Shown: one piece after another, positions 28,271-37,545 of the stretch | Position numbering within the stretch: position 1 is the first letter of the stretch | Layout of the letters: each line of letters begins with the position of its first letter | Source of the DNA: Vreelandella neptunia | GTDB taxonomy: Bacteria > Pseudomonadota > Gammaproteobacteria > Pseudomonadales > Halomonadaceae | Direction: 5' to 3' | NCBI RefSeq assembly: GCF_034479615.1 | Contig: NZ_CP140255.1 | Coordinates: 3,410,001-3,474,000, forward strand | Length of the DNA: 64,000 bases | Made by a program: the position numbers and the translations under genes | Notes under the pieces: model-generated | Seen by the model: only the letters and a program-made list of their open reading frames with translations | Told to the model about the DNA's origin: nothing | The model's database searches: none

Positions 28271-28987
28271 TCAGGCAGGGAAGGTAATACCCAAGCGGCG
28301 GCCAACTTCCTCATACGCCTCGATCACACCGCCCAATCCCTGACGGAAGCGATCTTTATCGAGCTTTTCACGGGTGTTGGCGTCCCAAAGGCGGCAACCA
28401 TCTGGAGAGAACTCATCTCCCAGCACTACCTCGCCTTTGAATACACCAAACTCCAGCTTGTAATCCACCAGCAGCATATCGCCCTCAGCAAACAGCGCTT
28501 TGAGGATATGGTTAACCTTGAAGGTTAGCGCTTTCATCTTGGCTAACTGCTCAGGCGTTGCCCAACCGAAGGTCTCCGCCAGCGACTCATTGATCATCGG
28601 GTCGCCCTTCTCATCGTTCTTCAGGAACAATTCAAAAGTAGGTGGCGTAAGGGCAATCCCCTCTTCTACACCGAGCCGTTTTACCAAGCCACCCGCGGCG
28701 ATGTTGCGCACCACGCACTCCACCGGGATCATCTGCATCTTCTTGACCAGACTCTCAGTATTGGATAGCTGCTTTTCGAAGTGGGTAGGAATACCCGCTT
28801 CCTGCAGCCGCTCCATAATGAAGGCATTAAAGATGTTATTGACCATTCCCTTGCGGGCCAGCGACTCCACTTTTTTGCCATCAAAGGCGCTGGTGTCATC
28901 ACGAAAATTGAGCACCAACAAATCCGGATCGTCGGTGGTATACACAGATTTCGCCTTACCGGCGTAGAGTTCTTGGCGCTTTTCCAT
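28271..28987 (-). CDS. purC: SAICAR synthetase
   Basis: 238 aa. Starts [16 protein letters not shown] with [12 protein letters not shown] for ATP binding, and [18 protein letters not shown] and DYKLEFG of the catalytic site. Joins aspartate to CAIR in purine synthesis. GGAG precedes the ATG. It is downstream of dapA and bamC in the same direction, the usual dapA-bamC-purC arrangement. Confidence 0.96.
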   Translation of the reverse strand: MEKRQELYAGKAKSVYTTDDPDLLVLNFRDDTSAFDGKKVESLARKGMVNNIFNAFIMERLQEAGIPTHFEKQLSNTESLVKKMQMIPVECVVRNIAAGGLVKRLGVEEGIALTPPTFELFLKNDEKGDPMINESLAETFGWATPEQLAKMKALTFKVNHILKALFAEGDMLLVDYKLEFGVFKGEVVLGDEFSPDGCRLWDANTREKLDKDRFRQGLGGVIEAYEEVGRRLGITFPA

Positions 28988-29019
28988 GGGGGCTCCGTAA
29001 GGGGTGAAGGATCAACAAA

Positions 29020-30003
29020 TTAACGTAAATAGCCGGAGACACGCTCAAGCAGCTCGCGCTGATCATCGGCGCTGAATGCCCGCTCGCTGGCATTGATGGC
29101 ACGCAGAATCGTCTGGTCGCCGTTAGGCTGCAGGGCAAGACGGATCTGCTGGGACATTTTGCGCACATCTGGGCTGAAGACGATTTGCAGCGGGTTGCGG
29201 TTACGCTCGGTTTCAGTCATGTACTCAACCATAAACTCATGACTGGCGGGGTCGGCGGCGAGCAAATCTCGCTGGCCTTCCTGGGCAAAATCCAGCTCAA
29301 GATAGTGGTTCAACTCGGCCCATACTCGATCAACCGGCTGTGGAATAACCACTTCCCATTCGTCGCCCTGCTGGCGGATCTGCAATGTCTGCTCATCGGT
29401 CAGACGCTGAGCCGTCCAGGAAGAGGAGACGCTGGCAGATGCACTGCGCGCGCTTAAATGGCTCTCTAGCGCATCGAGACAGCTCGCCATGGTTTGCCCG
29501 CCGCGCTCGCAGCGAACTTCGCTGCTACCTGCGCGTAGTGCACTTTGCAGGCGAATTTCCGCCTGGGGCGTGACGATAACGCCCTGGGAAGCGCTACTCT
29601 GCAGCACTTCCAACTGACGAGTACGTACAAACTCTTCCAACTGCGGCCACACCGTACCGGTATCGGCGGCCACCACTAGCCAGGTTTGATCGCCCACTTC
29701 GCGACGCTCGACATACTCAGGCTCCATCCCACTACCAATCGCCAATGACTGAGGTGGACGAATTTCTGCCGCTTCGTCAAGCCGTGTCCCTTGGGTGGCG
29801 GCTTGAGGAACCGGCAGCGCATCACGGTAGCGTTGGGTATTGCGGGTCTCTGGCAGCACCAAAGGCGGCGCTGGTGCGGCCTCGGTGTAGTCCAGGTTAC
29901 GGTCGTGGTAAAAACCATCCCGCGCACAACCAGAGAGCGCGACAGCCGCTGCGAGTGCCAGCGGAACCCATTTAAGCGCACGTATTTCAAGCACAGAGCT
30001 CAT
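29020..30003 (-). CDS. bamC: Outer-membrane assembly lipoprotein BamC
   Basis: 327 aa. The lipoprotein signal peptide ends in LSGC, placing the lipidated Cys at residue 26. It is followed by the unstructured conserved stretch DGFYHDRNLDYTEA that in BamC contacts BamD, and by two helix-grip domains (about 90-190 and 210-325). Non-essential part of the BAM complex that inserts outer-membrane proteins. ATG 30003 with AAGGTGG is chosen over the adjacent TTG. Lies between dapA and purC. Confidence 0.92.
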   Translation of the reverse strand: MSSVLEIRALKWVPLALAAAVALSGCARDGFYHDRNLDYTEAAPAPPLVLPETRNTQRYRDALPVPQAATQGTRLDEAAEIRPPQSLAIGSGMEPEYVERREVGDQTWLVVAADTGTVWPQLEEFVRTRQLEVLQSSASQGVIVTPQAEIRLQSALRAGSSEVRCERGGQTMASCLDALESHLSARSASASVSSSWTAQRLTDEQTLQIRQQGDEWEVVIPQPVDRVWAELNHYLELDFAQEGQRDLLAADPASHEFMVEYMTETERNRNPLQIVFSPDVRKMSQQIRLALQPNGDQTILRAINASERAFSADDQRELLERVSGYLR

Positions 30004-30080
30004 CAAGCCACCTTAAGTCAACAAATCAGGTACCCAGCTCAGCGGTAGATGAGCTGGGTAGCAAAGGGTATTGCGTCGGG

Positions 30081-30965
30081 TTACTCCTCTACGACGCCCG
30101 CCAGCTGAAGCGCTTCGCTCACTGTGGCGTGGTACTTTTCCGACAGCCAGGTTAACGGTAAGCGAATACCCGCGTCCGCGTACCCCATACGATTCAGCGC
30201 CCACTTCACCGGAATAGGATTCGACTCTATACCCAGATTGGTGTGCAGCGGCATCAAACGCGTATTAATCTGGTGTGCCTTATCGGCATCACCGGCGACG
30301 GCTGCCGTGCAAAGCTCATGCATCGCCCGAGGAGCAACGTTGGCGGTTACTGAGATATCGCCATGCCCCCCCATCAACATAAAATCGCAGGCAGTCGCAT
30401 CGTCGCCGGAGTAGAGCATAAAGCCACTGCCCTTTAGGCGAGTAATTAGATCTTCAGCACGCTCTAGGTTCCCCGTGGCGTCTTTTAAACCGATAATATT
30501 ATCAACTTCGGCCAGACGTAACACGGTCTCGTTATAGATATCCGAGCAGGTGCGGCTAGGCACATTGTAAAGAATGACCGGCAGGTCGCTGGCCTCGGCG
30601 GTGGCCTTGAAGTGCTGAAACAGGCCTTCCTGAGTAGGCTTGTTGTAGTAGGGAGCCACCGTCAGACAGTAATCTGCACCGACTTCTTTCGCGTAGCGGG
30701 TCAACTCCACTGCTTCGGTGGTGTTGTTCGAGCCGGTACCGGCTATGACCGGGATACGGCCATTGACCTCTTCTACCACGCTGCGAATCACGTCAAAGTG
30801 CTCCGCGAAGGACATGGTTGTCGGTTCGCCCGTGGTACCAGCCGCCACAATGGCATCGGTGCCATTTTCGAGATGGAAGTTCACCAGGCGACGAAGCGCC
30901 TCCCAGTCGATGTCGCCATTGACTTTCATAGGCGTCGCCAGGGCGACAATGCTGCCTGTGATCAT
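30081..30965 (-). CDS. dapA: 4-hydroxy-tetrahydrodipicolinate synthase
   Basis: 294 aa, lysine/diaminopimelate pathway. It has GTTGEPTTM, then [14 protein letters not shown] with the catalytic Tyr, YNVPSRT, and the Schiff-base Lys in [12 protein letters not shown] 30965 ([13 protein letters not shown]) is the family start and has GAGGAA about 8 nt upstream; the in-frame GTG at 30980 is rejected. First gene of dapA-bamC-purC, divergent from bcp. Confidence 0.96.
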   Translation of the reverse strand: MITGSIVALATPMKVNGDIDWEALRRLVNFHLENGTDAIVAAGTTGEPTTMSFAEHFDVIRSVVEEVNGRIPVIAGTGSNNTTEAVELTRYAKEVGADYCLTVAPYYNKPTQEGLFQHFKATAEASDLPVILYNVPSRTCSDIYNETVLRLAEVDNIIGLKDATGNLERAEDLITRLKGSGFMLYSGDDATACDFMLMGGHGDISVTANVAPRAMHELCTAAVAGDADKAHQINTRLMPLHTNLGIESNPIPVKWALNRMGYADAGIRLPLTWLSEKYHATVSEALQLAGVVEE

Positions 30966-31169
30966 CCGTTTATTCCTCACCAGCCAAATTGTGATATCAA
31001 CTATCTAGGTTTTTTTAAGTGCTAAGTGTTTTAGATACTTCTCAAAACCGAGCGCGATCGGGCTATTTTGCCTCAAGCACTACACCGCACAGAGGACAAA
31101 TGGTACTCAGGCGATTCGAGCCTGTACAGCGTAAAGCGATGTGAGTTTGCCGTCACCCTGTTTTGAGCT

Positions 31170-31198
31170 TTGACAATGGCCCCCGGCTTACGTGTAAT
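31170..31198 (+). promoter_or_regulatory. Strong sigma70 promoter of bcp
   Basis: TTGACA (31170-31175), a 17-bp spacer and TGTAAT (31193-31198). The -35 is perfect and the -10 has five of six consensus bases. The expected start is near 31205, about 40 nt before the gene. Confidence 0.8.
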
Positions 31199-31245
31199 CG
31201 TGCTTCGCACTTCACTGTTAACACCCACGTCAATAAGGACGCCTT

Positions 31246-31722
31246 ATGTCTGTTGAAATTGGTAAGCCCGTTGCCGACTTCTCCGCCACCGCCACTGGTG
31301 ATACCACCGTGACGCTGTCCGAACTGCACGGCAAACAAGTGGTCATTTACTTCTACCCCAAAGCCAGCACGCCCGGATGCACCACCGAGGGCGGTGACTT
31401 TCGCGACCGTAAACCCGCCTTTGACGCCGCTAATACAGTGATTCTCGGCGTCTCTCGCGACGGTCTACGCGCTCAAGAAAACTTTAAAGCCAAACAGGAT
31501 TTCAATTTCGATCTTATCTCCGACAAAGATGAAAATGTTTGCACACTGTTTGACGTAATCAAACTCAAGAAAATGTACGGTAAGGAGCACCTGGGCATCG
31601 AGCGCAGCACTTTCCTGATTGATAAGGAAGGTAAGCTAGCCAACGAGTGGCGCGGCGTTAAGGTACCTGGCCACGCTGAAGAAGTGCTTGCTGCGGCTGA
31701 AAAACTTAACGCTTCCAGCTAG
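31246..31722 (+). CDS. bcp: Thioredoxin-dependent peroxiredoxin, Bcp/PrxQ family
   Basis: 158 aa. The peroxidatic Cys45 is in STPGCTTEGGDF. The resolving Cys found five residues later in E. coli Bcp is absent (Gly50); the only other Cys is Cys99 in DENVCTLFDV. So it is either a one-Cys form or uses Cys99. Reduces hydrogen peroxide and organic peroxides. Strong own promoter; divergent from dapA, a common neighbour. Confidence 0.93.
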   Translation: MSVEIGKPVADFSATATGDTTVTLSELHGKQVVIYFYPKASTPGCTTEGGDFRDRKPAFDAANTVILGVSRDGLRAQENFKAKQDFNFDLISDKDENVCTLFDVIKLKKMYGKEHLGIERSTFLIDKEGKLANEWRGVKVPGHAEEVLAAAEKLNASS

Positions 31723-31750
31723 CTTTCACAAAGCCCCTTTACAGCTAACG

Positions 31751-31783
31751 CCATTACCCGTGCCGATTCACCACGGGTAATGG
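31751..31783. terminator. Hairpin between bcp and perM
   Basis: CCATTACCCGTG (31751-31762) pairs perfectly with CACGGGTAATGG (31772-31783), 9-nt loop. It lies between two convergent stop codons and can serve both strands, although neither side has a good T-run. Confidence 0.6.
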
Positions 31784-31789
31784 GTAAAC

Positions 31790-32899
31790 CTACTCGGTCT
31801 CCTGAACCGCCGGGGCTTGCAGCCCACGTCGCTCCTCACGCCCATGCATGCCGCGGGGCCAAGCGTAAATCAGCGCCTTCAGCAGCGTGGCCAAGGGAAT
31901 GGCAAAGAAAATACCCCAGAAGCCCCAAATTCCGCCGAAGAATAGCACCGCCACAATAATCGAAACCGGATGAATATTATTGGTCTCAGAGAACAGCACC
32001 GGCGCTAGTACGTTGCCATCCAACGCCTGAATCACGCCATAAGCCACCAACACATACACAAAATCTTCGCTAAGACCAAAATAGAATCCAGCTACCGCGG
32101 CGACAGGCAGCGTAGCCACCGCAGCACCGATATAAGGCACTAGCACCGAAAGCCCGACCAACACCGCCAAGAGCGCCGTATACGGCAAGCCAAAGAATGC
32201 AAAGGTAAAGAACGCCACCGTACCCACGATGATGATTTCAATAAACTTACCGCGAATATAGTTGGCAATTTGATCGTCCATCTCACGCCAAATACGCGAT
32301 AGCAGCGTACGCTTCTGGGGCAGCAGCGAAAGCATAAAACCGACCAGCACGTCGCGATCCTTGAGCATAAAGAACACCAGTATCGGCACCAGCACCAGGT
32401 AAATAATCAGCGACATGATATTGCCGAGCGAGGCCAGTGAAAGCGTTAAGGCGCGCTGGCCTAGCTGGCTAATCTCGCGGCTTGCTACGCCTATCCAGCT
32501 CTGCATCTGATCCGGCGTAATAATGTTCGGGTAGCGCGCCTGCAGTTCATCCAACCAGCCCTGGCCACTGGCGAACATCCGCGGCGTCTCCTGCACCAGC
32601 CCCACTAGCTGGTTCCAGATCAACGGCATAAGAATAAACGCCAGGGTGAGCAGCACACTGATAAAGGCTAAAAAGACCAGGATCACCGCCAGCAAATGCG
32701 GCACCCCCCGCCGGGTAAACGCGCTTACTACGCCCTGCAACAGAAACGCGATCACCAGTGCGGTAAAAAATGGCGCCAACATGCGACCAAACCAGATGAT
32801 CGCGGCGAAACCCGCCACCAGTACTACCAGTAGGATGAGTGCTTCCTCATCCGAGAAGTAGCGCTCAACCCAGCTTTTCAGAATCGTGCGCAGGGTCAT
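31790..32899 (-). CDS. AI-2E transporter family permease (PerM-like)
   Basis: 369 aa with seven to eight membrane helices. It has the family pattern of two N-terminal helices, a long soluble segment (about 90-150) and the C-terminal cluster including LVPYIGAAVATLPVA and FFGGIWGFWGIFFAIPLATLLKAL. Members export small molecules or sodium; the substrate here is unknown. Its start overlaps the tusA-like gene by 4 nt. Confidence 0.88.
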   Translation of the reverse strand: MTLRTILKSWVERYFSDEEALILLVVLVAGFAAIIWFGRMLAPFFTALVIAFLLQGVVSAFTRRGVPHLLAVILVFLAFISVLLTLAFILMPLIWNQLVGLVQETPRMFASGQGWLDELQARYPNIITPDQMQSWIGVASREISQLGQRALTLSLASLGNIMSLIIYLVLVPILVFFMLKDRDVLVGFMLSLLPQKRTLLSRIWREMDDQIANYIRGKFIEIIIVGTVAFFTFAFFGLPYTALLAVLVGLSVLVPYIGAAVATLPVAAVAGFYFGLSEDFVYVLVAYGVIQALDGNVLAPVLFSETNNIHPVSIIVAVLFFGGIWGFWGIFFAIPLATLLKALIYAWPRGMHGREERRGLQAPAVQETE

Positions 32900-33159
32900 G
32901 AGTGCGCATCTCCCGCTTTTCTAATCCAATACACATAAACATCGCCGCGCTGTTCCCGTCCCTCAAGGGCATGCGCACTCTGATCGGTAAACGATGCCAT
33001 ATCCCGCCACGACCCAGCATCCGTTGAACGTACTTCAAGCAACTGGCCTGCCGCCAAGCCTGACAGGGCCTGCTTAGCTTTTAGCAGTGGCAATGGGCAG
33101 TGCAGCCCACAAGCGTCAAGCACCGTGTCGGGTTGAAAGCCCCCGGTTTGCTCAGACAT
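32896..33159 (-). CDS. TusA/SirA-like sulfur carrier protein
   Basis: 87 aa, TusA fold. The sulfur-accepting Cys21 is in the CPxP motif (GLHCPLPLLKAKQAL). Carries persulfide sulfur for tRNA thiolation or other sulfur-transfer steps. Coupled to the perM-like gene and divergent from bepA. Whether it is TusA proper or the paralogue often found beside perM is open. Confidence 0.88.
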   Translation of the reverse strand: MSEQTGGFQPDTVLDACGLHCPLPLLKAKQALSGLAAGQLLEVRSTDAGSWRDMASFTDQSAHALEGREQRGDVYVYWIRKAGDAHS

Positions 33160-33376
33160 ACATACTCCCTCAAGATGACCTGCCTATTTCACGGCGTAGA
33201 TTTATACACGTCGTTGCATAAACATTGTTTAATAAACGCTGCGGCATAAACTGTCTTTAGCGATTGATTTCACTAGGCTGTCGATTTAACGGCACTTCCC
33301 AGTCTTTATCAATGTCACACTTTTAACCAATGCCACACCCAGACCACTTTGCTTAACTATTATTTATGAGGATGCC

Positions 33377-34840
33377 ATGCCGACCCTTCGTACCACTTAC
33401 CCAGGCTGGATATGTGCGTTCGCTTGTGCTTGTGGCAGCCTACTGTTTAGTCCGCCAAGCGTTGCTACCAATGATTACGGCTTGCCAAGCTTAGGGGCAG
33501 CGTCTACCTCCGTCAGCAATGAAGAGTACCGCTTGGGCCGCGCCTGGTTGCGCCAGTTTCGTGCCCAAGCCCCCCAGTGGCAAGACCCTATAACCAATGA
33601 TTATTTGCAAAGCCTAATTGCCCGACTGGCCCCGCATAGTGATATTAACGGCCTGCGCACGATCACCGTGATGGTCGATAACGCGTCACTGAATGCCTTT
33701 GCCGTCCCAGGCGGCGTGGTAGGGATCAACTCTGGGCTATTCGCGTTTGCCGAAGATGAAGGTGCCTTTGTCTCGGTGCTAGCTCACGAGCTGGGCCACC
33801 TCTCCCAACGCCACTATGCCCGTGGCAGCGCCCGCGCGGCTCAGACCCAACTGCCCGCTATGGCGGCCATGCTGGCAGGCATGCTGATTGCTGCCAGTGG
33901 CGGCGGCGACGCTGGCATGGCGGCTGCCATGGGCTCCCAGGCGGCGCTGATTCAGGATCAGCTTAGCTACTCACGGCTGTTTGAACAGGAAGCCGATAAC
34001 ATCGGGCTTCAGGCCATGGCCGATGCAGGCTATGACCCCGAGGCAATGGTGCGCATGTTCTCGGCCATGCAGCGCATGGCGCGCCTTCAGGGCGATACGC
34101 CACCCGAGTTCCTGCTTACCCACCCGGTCACCGACAATCGTTTAAGTGCCGCGCAAGCCCGCGCCGCCCAGCTCAATGTCGCCGATGCATATACCAGCGA
34201 CACTCTCTACGACATGATGCGCGCCCGAGCGTTGCTAAGCATTTACACTAACACACCGCAGCAAGCTGCTTCGCGCCTTGCTCAGGAAGGCGCCGAACAA
34301 GCCGCTCAGGACTACTTAGCCGCACTCATTGATGCTCGCAACGGTCAAACCGATAGCGCTCTGGGGCAGCTGGATAGGCTTGCTAACGAGCATCCCGACT
34401 TTGCCATGCTCCCCGCCTCTGCAGCCAGTGTCGCTCTGGAAGCAGGGCGCTACGATCAGGCGATTCAGCGCAGCCAGCAATTGCTACGCTTTATGCCCAA
34501 CTACCTACCTGCCCAACTGGTACTGGCCGAAGCGCAGCTGCAGCGCGACCCACAGGCGGCCTATGACCTGCTGCGCGACATCACCTCCCAAAACCCGGAA
34601 AACCCTCAGGGCTTTAACCTGCTGGCGGAAGCCGCCGGACGTAGCGGACACGACAGCTGGGGGCATTTAGCCCGTGCAGAGCACCTTCAACTGACCGGCC
34701 GCGTCGATCGCGGCATTCGCCAGCTCTCCATCGCCCGGGATGCCGCGGAGCGGGAAAACAACCAGCAGGCGTTGGCAAGAATCGAGCAGCGCAGAGAAGA
34801 GTTTATTGAGTATCGTGAAGCGCTGGAAGATTTTAGTTGA
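33377..34840 (+). CDS. bepA: BepA-like periplasmic M48 metalloprotease with TPR repeats
   Basis: 487 aa. A signal peptide (residues 1 to about 31, ending near SVA-TND) is followed by an M48 peptidase domain with HELGH (His137, Glu138, His141), EQEADNIG as third ligand region, and a C-terminal TPR superhelix from about 270. In E. coli BepA degrades or matures LptD stalled at the BAM complex. The family (YfgC) usually neighbours perM, as here. ATG at 33377 with GAGG upstream. Confidence 0.9.
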   Translation: MPTLRTTYPGWICAFACACGSLLFSPPSVATNDYGLPSLGAASTSVSNEEYRLGRAWLRQFRAQAPQWQDPITNDYLQSLIARLAPHSDINGLRTITVMVDNASLNAFAVPGGVVGINSGLFAFAEDEGAFVSVLAHELGHLSQRHYARGSARAAQTQLPAMAAMLAGMLIAASGGGDAGMAAAMGSQAALIQDQLSYSRLFEQEADNIGLQAMADAGYDPEAMVRMFSAMQRMARLQGDTPPEFLLTHPVTDNRLSAAQARAAQLNVADAYTSDTLYDMMRARALLSIYTNTPQQAASRLAQEGAEQAAQDYLAALIDARNGQTDSALGQLDRLANEHPDFAMLPASAASVALEAGRYDQAIQRSQQLLRFMPNYLPAQLVLAEAQLQRDPQAAYDLLRDITSQNPENPQGFNLLAEAAGRSGHDSWGHLARAEHLQLTGRVDRGIRQLSIARDAAERENNQQALARIEQRREEFIEYREALEDFS

Positions 34841-34855
34841 TGTCCTGAAGCATGC

Positions 34856-34888
34856 AAAAGCGCCCATGCGTTAAGCAGCACGGGCGCT
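34856..34888 (-). terminator. Terminator of nadA
   Basis: On the minus strand AGCGCCCGTGC pairs with GCATGGGCGCT (plus-strand 34859-34888, one wobble), followed by TTTG. It lies 56 bp beyond the nadA stop and just after the convergent bepA. Confidence 0.75.
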
Positions 34889-34944
34889 ACATGCTTTTAG
34901 CAGGCTCAGCCTTAAGCTATGGACTTCAAGCTATGATCTTCAAT

Positions 34945-35973
34945 TCATGCATTGAAGTTAAGCATCCGCTCAAGGGGCTTTAAAGCCTGCAGGCGCAGCG
35001 CTTCATCCACCTGAATTTCTCCACTTCCCTTGCGCAACGCACCCGCCAGGTTATCCAGCGCGTTCATGGCCATCCAGGGGCAGTGCGCGCAGCTGCGGCA
35101 AGTAGCACCGTTGCCTGCCGTCGGCGCTTCAAACAGCGTTTTATCCGGTACCGCCTGCTGCATCTTGAAAAAGATGCCCCTATCCGTCGCTACAATCAGC
35201 TTATCGTTGGGCAGCTCTTTCGCGGCCTTAATCAACTGCGAGGTGGAGCCTGCCACGTCCGCCAGTTTTACTACTGACTCAGGCGACTCGGGATGCACCA
35301 GTACCGCGGCACCTGGATAGATGCGCTTCAGGTCTTCAACGCCCTTGGCCTTAAACTCTTCATGAACGATACAGGCGCCGTCCCACATCAGCATATCGGC
35401 GCCGGTTTTGCTCTGGATATAGCCGCCCAAATGCTTATCGGGCGCCCAGAGAATTTTCTCGCCCTTGGCCTGCAGGTGCTCAATCACCTCGACTGCAATC
35501 GACGAAGTCACCACCCAGTCTGCCCGTGCCTTAACGGCTGCAGAGGTATTGGCATACACCACTACGGTACGGTCAGGGTGGGCATCACAGAAGGCGCTGA
35601 ACTCATCGGCGGGACAGCCAATATCCAGTGAGCAGGTGGCTTCCAAGGTGGGCATCAACACGCGCTTTTCAGGCGAAAGGATCTTGGCGGTTTCGCCCAT
35701 AAAGCGGACACCGGCGACGACCAGCGTGGTGGCTTCGTGGCGAGCACCAAAGCGCGCCATCTCCAGCGAGTCAGCGACACAGCCACCGGTCTCTTCCGCC
35801 AACTGCTGAATGGCATCATCGGTGTAATAGTGTGCGACCAAAACGGCGTTATGGGCCTTCAACAGTCGTTTGATCTCTTCAACCCGGGCCTGATCTTCCG
35901 CCGGAATGCGGGTCGGGCAGTAGGCTGTGGGTAGCGGAGCCTCAAGCTTCGCTTGAGTAGTCATAATAGTCAT
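34945..35973 (-). CDS. nadA: Quinolinate synthase
   Basis: About 342 aa. Condenses iminoaspartate with dihydroxyacetone phosphate to quinolinate using a [4Fe-4S] cluster. Ligand cysteines are visible in [22 protein letters not shown] and [22 protein letters not shown] and [14 protein letters not shown] are family motifs. The start is uncertain: GTG 35985, ATG 35973 and ATG 35964 are in frame and no strong ribosome-binding site decides; I use 35973. Upstream lies a striking palindrome. Works with NadC. Confidence 0.95.
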   Translation of the reverse strand: MTIMTTQAKLEAPLPTAYCPTRIPAEDQARVEEIKRLLKAHNAVLVAHYYTDDAIQQLAEETGGCVADSLEMARFGARHEATTLVVAGVRFMGETAKILSPEKRVLMPTLEATCSLDIGCPADEFSAFCDAHPDRTVVVYANTSAAVKARADWVVTSSIAVEVIEHLQAKGEKILWAPDKHLGGYIQSKTGADMLMWDGACIVHEEFKAKGVEDLKRIYPGAAVLVHPESPESVVKLADVAGSTSQLIKAAKELPNDKLIVATDRGIFFKMQQAVPDKTLFEAPTAGNGATCRSCAHCPWMAMNALDNLAGALRKGSGEIQVDEALRLQALKPLERMLNFNA

Positions 35974-36100
35974 TGTGTCTACCACTGTGACGAACAGGGA
36001 ATCCCCCTGTTAAACACTGGGCTACGGCGCAGTACGTCTTGCACATGCGCCGCTCGTAAGGGCGATGAGCCGCTGCGTCTCTCGCGATGGCCATCGCTTA

Positions 36101-36127
36101 AAATCTGTTCTGAACAGATTTATTCTA
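36101..36127 (-). promoter_or_regulatory. 21-bp perfect palindrome beside the -10 of nadA (operator candidate)
   Basis: AAATCTGTTC (36101-36110), one central T, GAACAGATTT (36112-36121): 10-bp arms without a mismatch. Directly upstream on the minus strand is a -10-like TAGAAT (36122-36127), so the palindrome covers the expected transcription start, about 130 bp before the gene. No good -35 is seen. CTGT-N5-ACAG spacing excludes a standard LexA box (N8). Confidence 0.55.
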
Positions 36128-36182
36128 AACCATTTTGGCGGGGAATAGCGTTTGACTGCAAACAGAATGTCACACACAGCAA

Positions 36183-36215
36183 AACGCCCCTGGCAGCTAA
36201 ACTGCCAGGGGCGTT
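36183..36215 (-). terminator. Terminator of the tRNA-Lys unit
   Basis: AACGCCCCTGGCAG (36183-36196) pairs perfectly with CTGCCAGGGGCGTT (36202-36215), 5-nt loop. On the minus strand TT continues the run to TTTTG. It lies 5 bp after the CCA end of the second tRNA. Confidence 0.92.
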
Positions 36216-36220
36216 GAATT

Positions 36221-36296
36221 TGGTGGGTCGTGCAGGATTCGAACCTGCGACCAATTGATTAAAAGTCAACTGCTCTACCAACTGAGCTAACGACCC
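36221..36296 (-). tRNA. tRNA-Lys (anticodon TTT), downstream copy
   Basis: 76 nt with a full cloverleaf: acceptor GGGTCGT pairs with ACGACCC, D arm GCTCAGTTGGTAGAGC, anticodon loop CTTTTAA, T arm with GTTCGAATC, and encoded CCA. Identical to the copy 115 bp upstream. Decodes AAA/AAG. Confidence 0.98.
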
Positions 36297-36411
36297 AAAC
36301 TTGCTGTGCTGTTCACTGACCAGCTTTGCTAAACCTACTGTTAGTACATATACCTTAAACGTTCATCACCGAGTTCAAACTGACTTTTTCCAAACTGATC
36401 AGTCGTTTGAA

Positions 36412-36487
36412 TGGTGGGTCGTGCAGGATTCGAACCTGCGACCAATTGATTAAAAGTCAACTGCTCTACCAACTGAGCTAACGACCC
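36412..36487 (-). tRNA. tRNA-Lys (anticodon TTT), upstream copy
   Basis: Same 76-nt sequence as the downstream copy, including CCA. The spacer between the two copies (36297-36411) has no shared sequence with either flank and no terminator, so both are probably processed from one transcript that ends at the hairpin at 36183-36215. Confidence 0.98.
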
Positions 36488-36503
36488 GCCTGAACGGATG
36501 CAT

Positions 36504-36532
36504 ATCCTACGCTTACACCTTATTGATAGCAA
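36504..36532 (-). promoter_or_regulatory. Predicted promoter of the tRNA-Lys pair
   Basis: On the minus strand TTGCTA (36527-36532), 17 bp and TAGGAT (36504-36509). The start would fall about 10 nt before the first tRNA. Confidence 0.5.
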
Positions 36533-36669
36533 GCGTTTTTTCTCTTTCACTCTACAATAATGAACCATTTGCGAACCTGCTAGCGTCACTCAATGCTGAC
36601 AGGCACGCTTATCAGCCTAACCGCTAACGACTGACCACCAAGCGGTTCAACAGGCTCTGCAAGGCGCGT

Positions 36670-37545
36670 TTAGCGCGCCTTGCTCTTCGGTTTGCGCAGT
36701 GCCTGTACCGGCTTACGCTTGTGCTTATCGCGGTTCCAGCGATTCTTCTCATCTGGCGTCAGGGCGGGCACTTTGCGGCTCTCTAAGTTAGCCAGCGTGG
36801 CCAAGTCATCCACTTCATCCTGGCTAAGCTCGACCCATTCGCCGGCTTTCGCCCGCTTATCTAGGAAGATGTTGCCGTAACGTACGCGTTTAAGGCGACT
36901 AACCGTCAGCGCCTGAGATTCCCAAAGACGACGCACTTCGCGGTTACGCCCTTCCAGAATCACCACGTGGAACCAGGTGTTGATACCTTCGCCACCAAAC
37001 TCCTGAACATCGGTAAAGCGCGCCGGGCCATCTTCAAGCATGACTCCATCGACCATGGCCATGATATGCTCACGCTTCACTTCACCCATCACGCGAACCG
37101 CATACTCGCGCTCCACCTGGGTAGAGGGGTGCATCAAACGGTTGGCCAGCTCACCGTCGGTAGTGAACAGCAGCAAACCGCTGGTGTTGATATCCAGGCG
37201 ACCGATCGCAATCCAGCGTTCGCCTTTAAGGCGCGGCAAGCGGTCAAACACCGTGCGGCGGCCTTCTGGATCCTTACGGGTGCACAGCTCGCCTTCCGGC
37301 TTGTTGTACATAATCACCCGGCGCGGCACTTCTTCTTCTGGTCGCAGTGCCACCGGACGGTCATCAAAACTGACTTTGTCCCGCGCTTCAACGCGGTCGC
37401 CCAGCTTAGCCACTTGGCTGTTCACTTTAACACGGCCGGCGGAAATCGCCGTTTCCATCTCACGACGCGAGCCAAGGCCTGCACGGGCCAAGACTTTTTG
37501 CAGCTTTTCGCTGGAGGGGGGCGTGGTGTTATTACTCTGACTCAT
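36670..37545 (-). CDS. rluB: 23S rRNA pseudouridine(2605) synthase RluB
   Basis: 291 aa. An S4 RNA-binding domain (about 12-60, [19 protein letters not shown]) precedes the RsuA-family catalytic domain with the catalytic Asp in [17 protein letters not shown]. The lysine/arginine-rich tail (about 250-291) is typical of RluB. Its start overlaps scpB by 14 nt; third gene of scpA-scpB-rluB. Confidence 0.93.
   Translation of the reverse strand: MSQSNNTTPPSSEKLQKVLARAGLGSRREMETAISAGRVKVNSQVAKLGDRVEARDKVSFDDRPVALRPEEEVPRRVIMYNKPEGELCTRKDPEGRRTVFDRLPRLKGERWIAIGRLDINTSGLLLFTTDGELANRLMHPSTQVEREYAVRVMGEVKREHIMAMVDGVMLEDGPARFTDVQEFGGEGINTWFHVVILEGRNREVRRLWESQALTVSRLKRVRYGNIFLDKRAKAGEWVELSQDEVDDLATLANLESRKVPALTPDEKNRWNRDKHKRKPVQALRKPKSKAR

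Noticed and set aside
36101..36121. LexA box at nadA
   Set aside because: CTGT and ACAG are 5 bp apart, not 8, so it is not an SOS site.
36341..36589. An 82-codon frame on the minus strand
   Set aside because: It reads straight through a tRNA-Lys gene.
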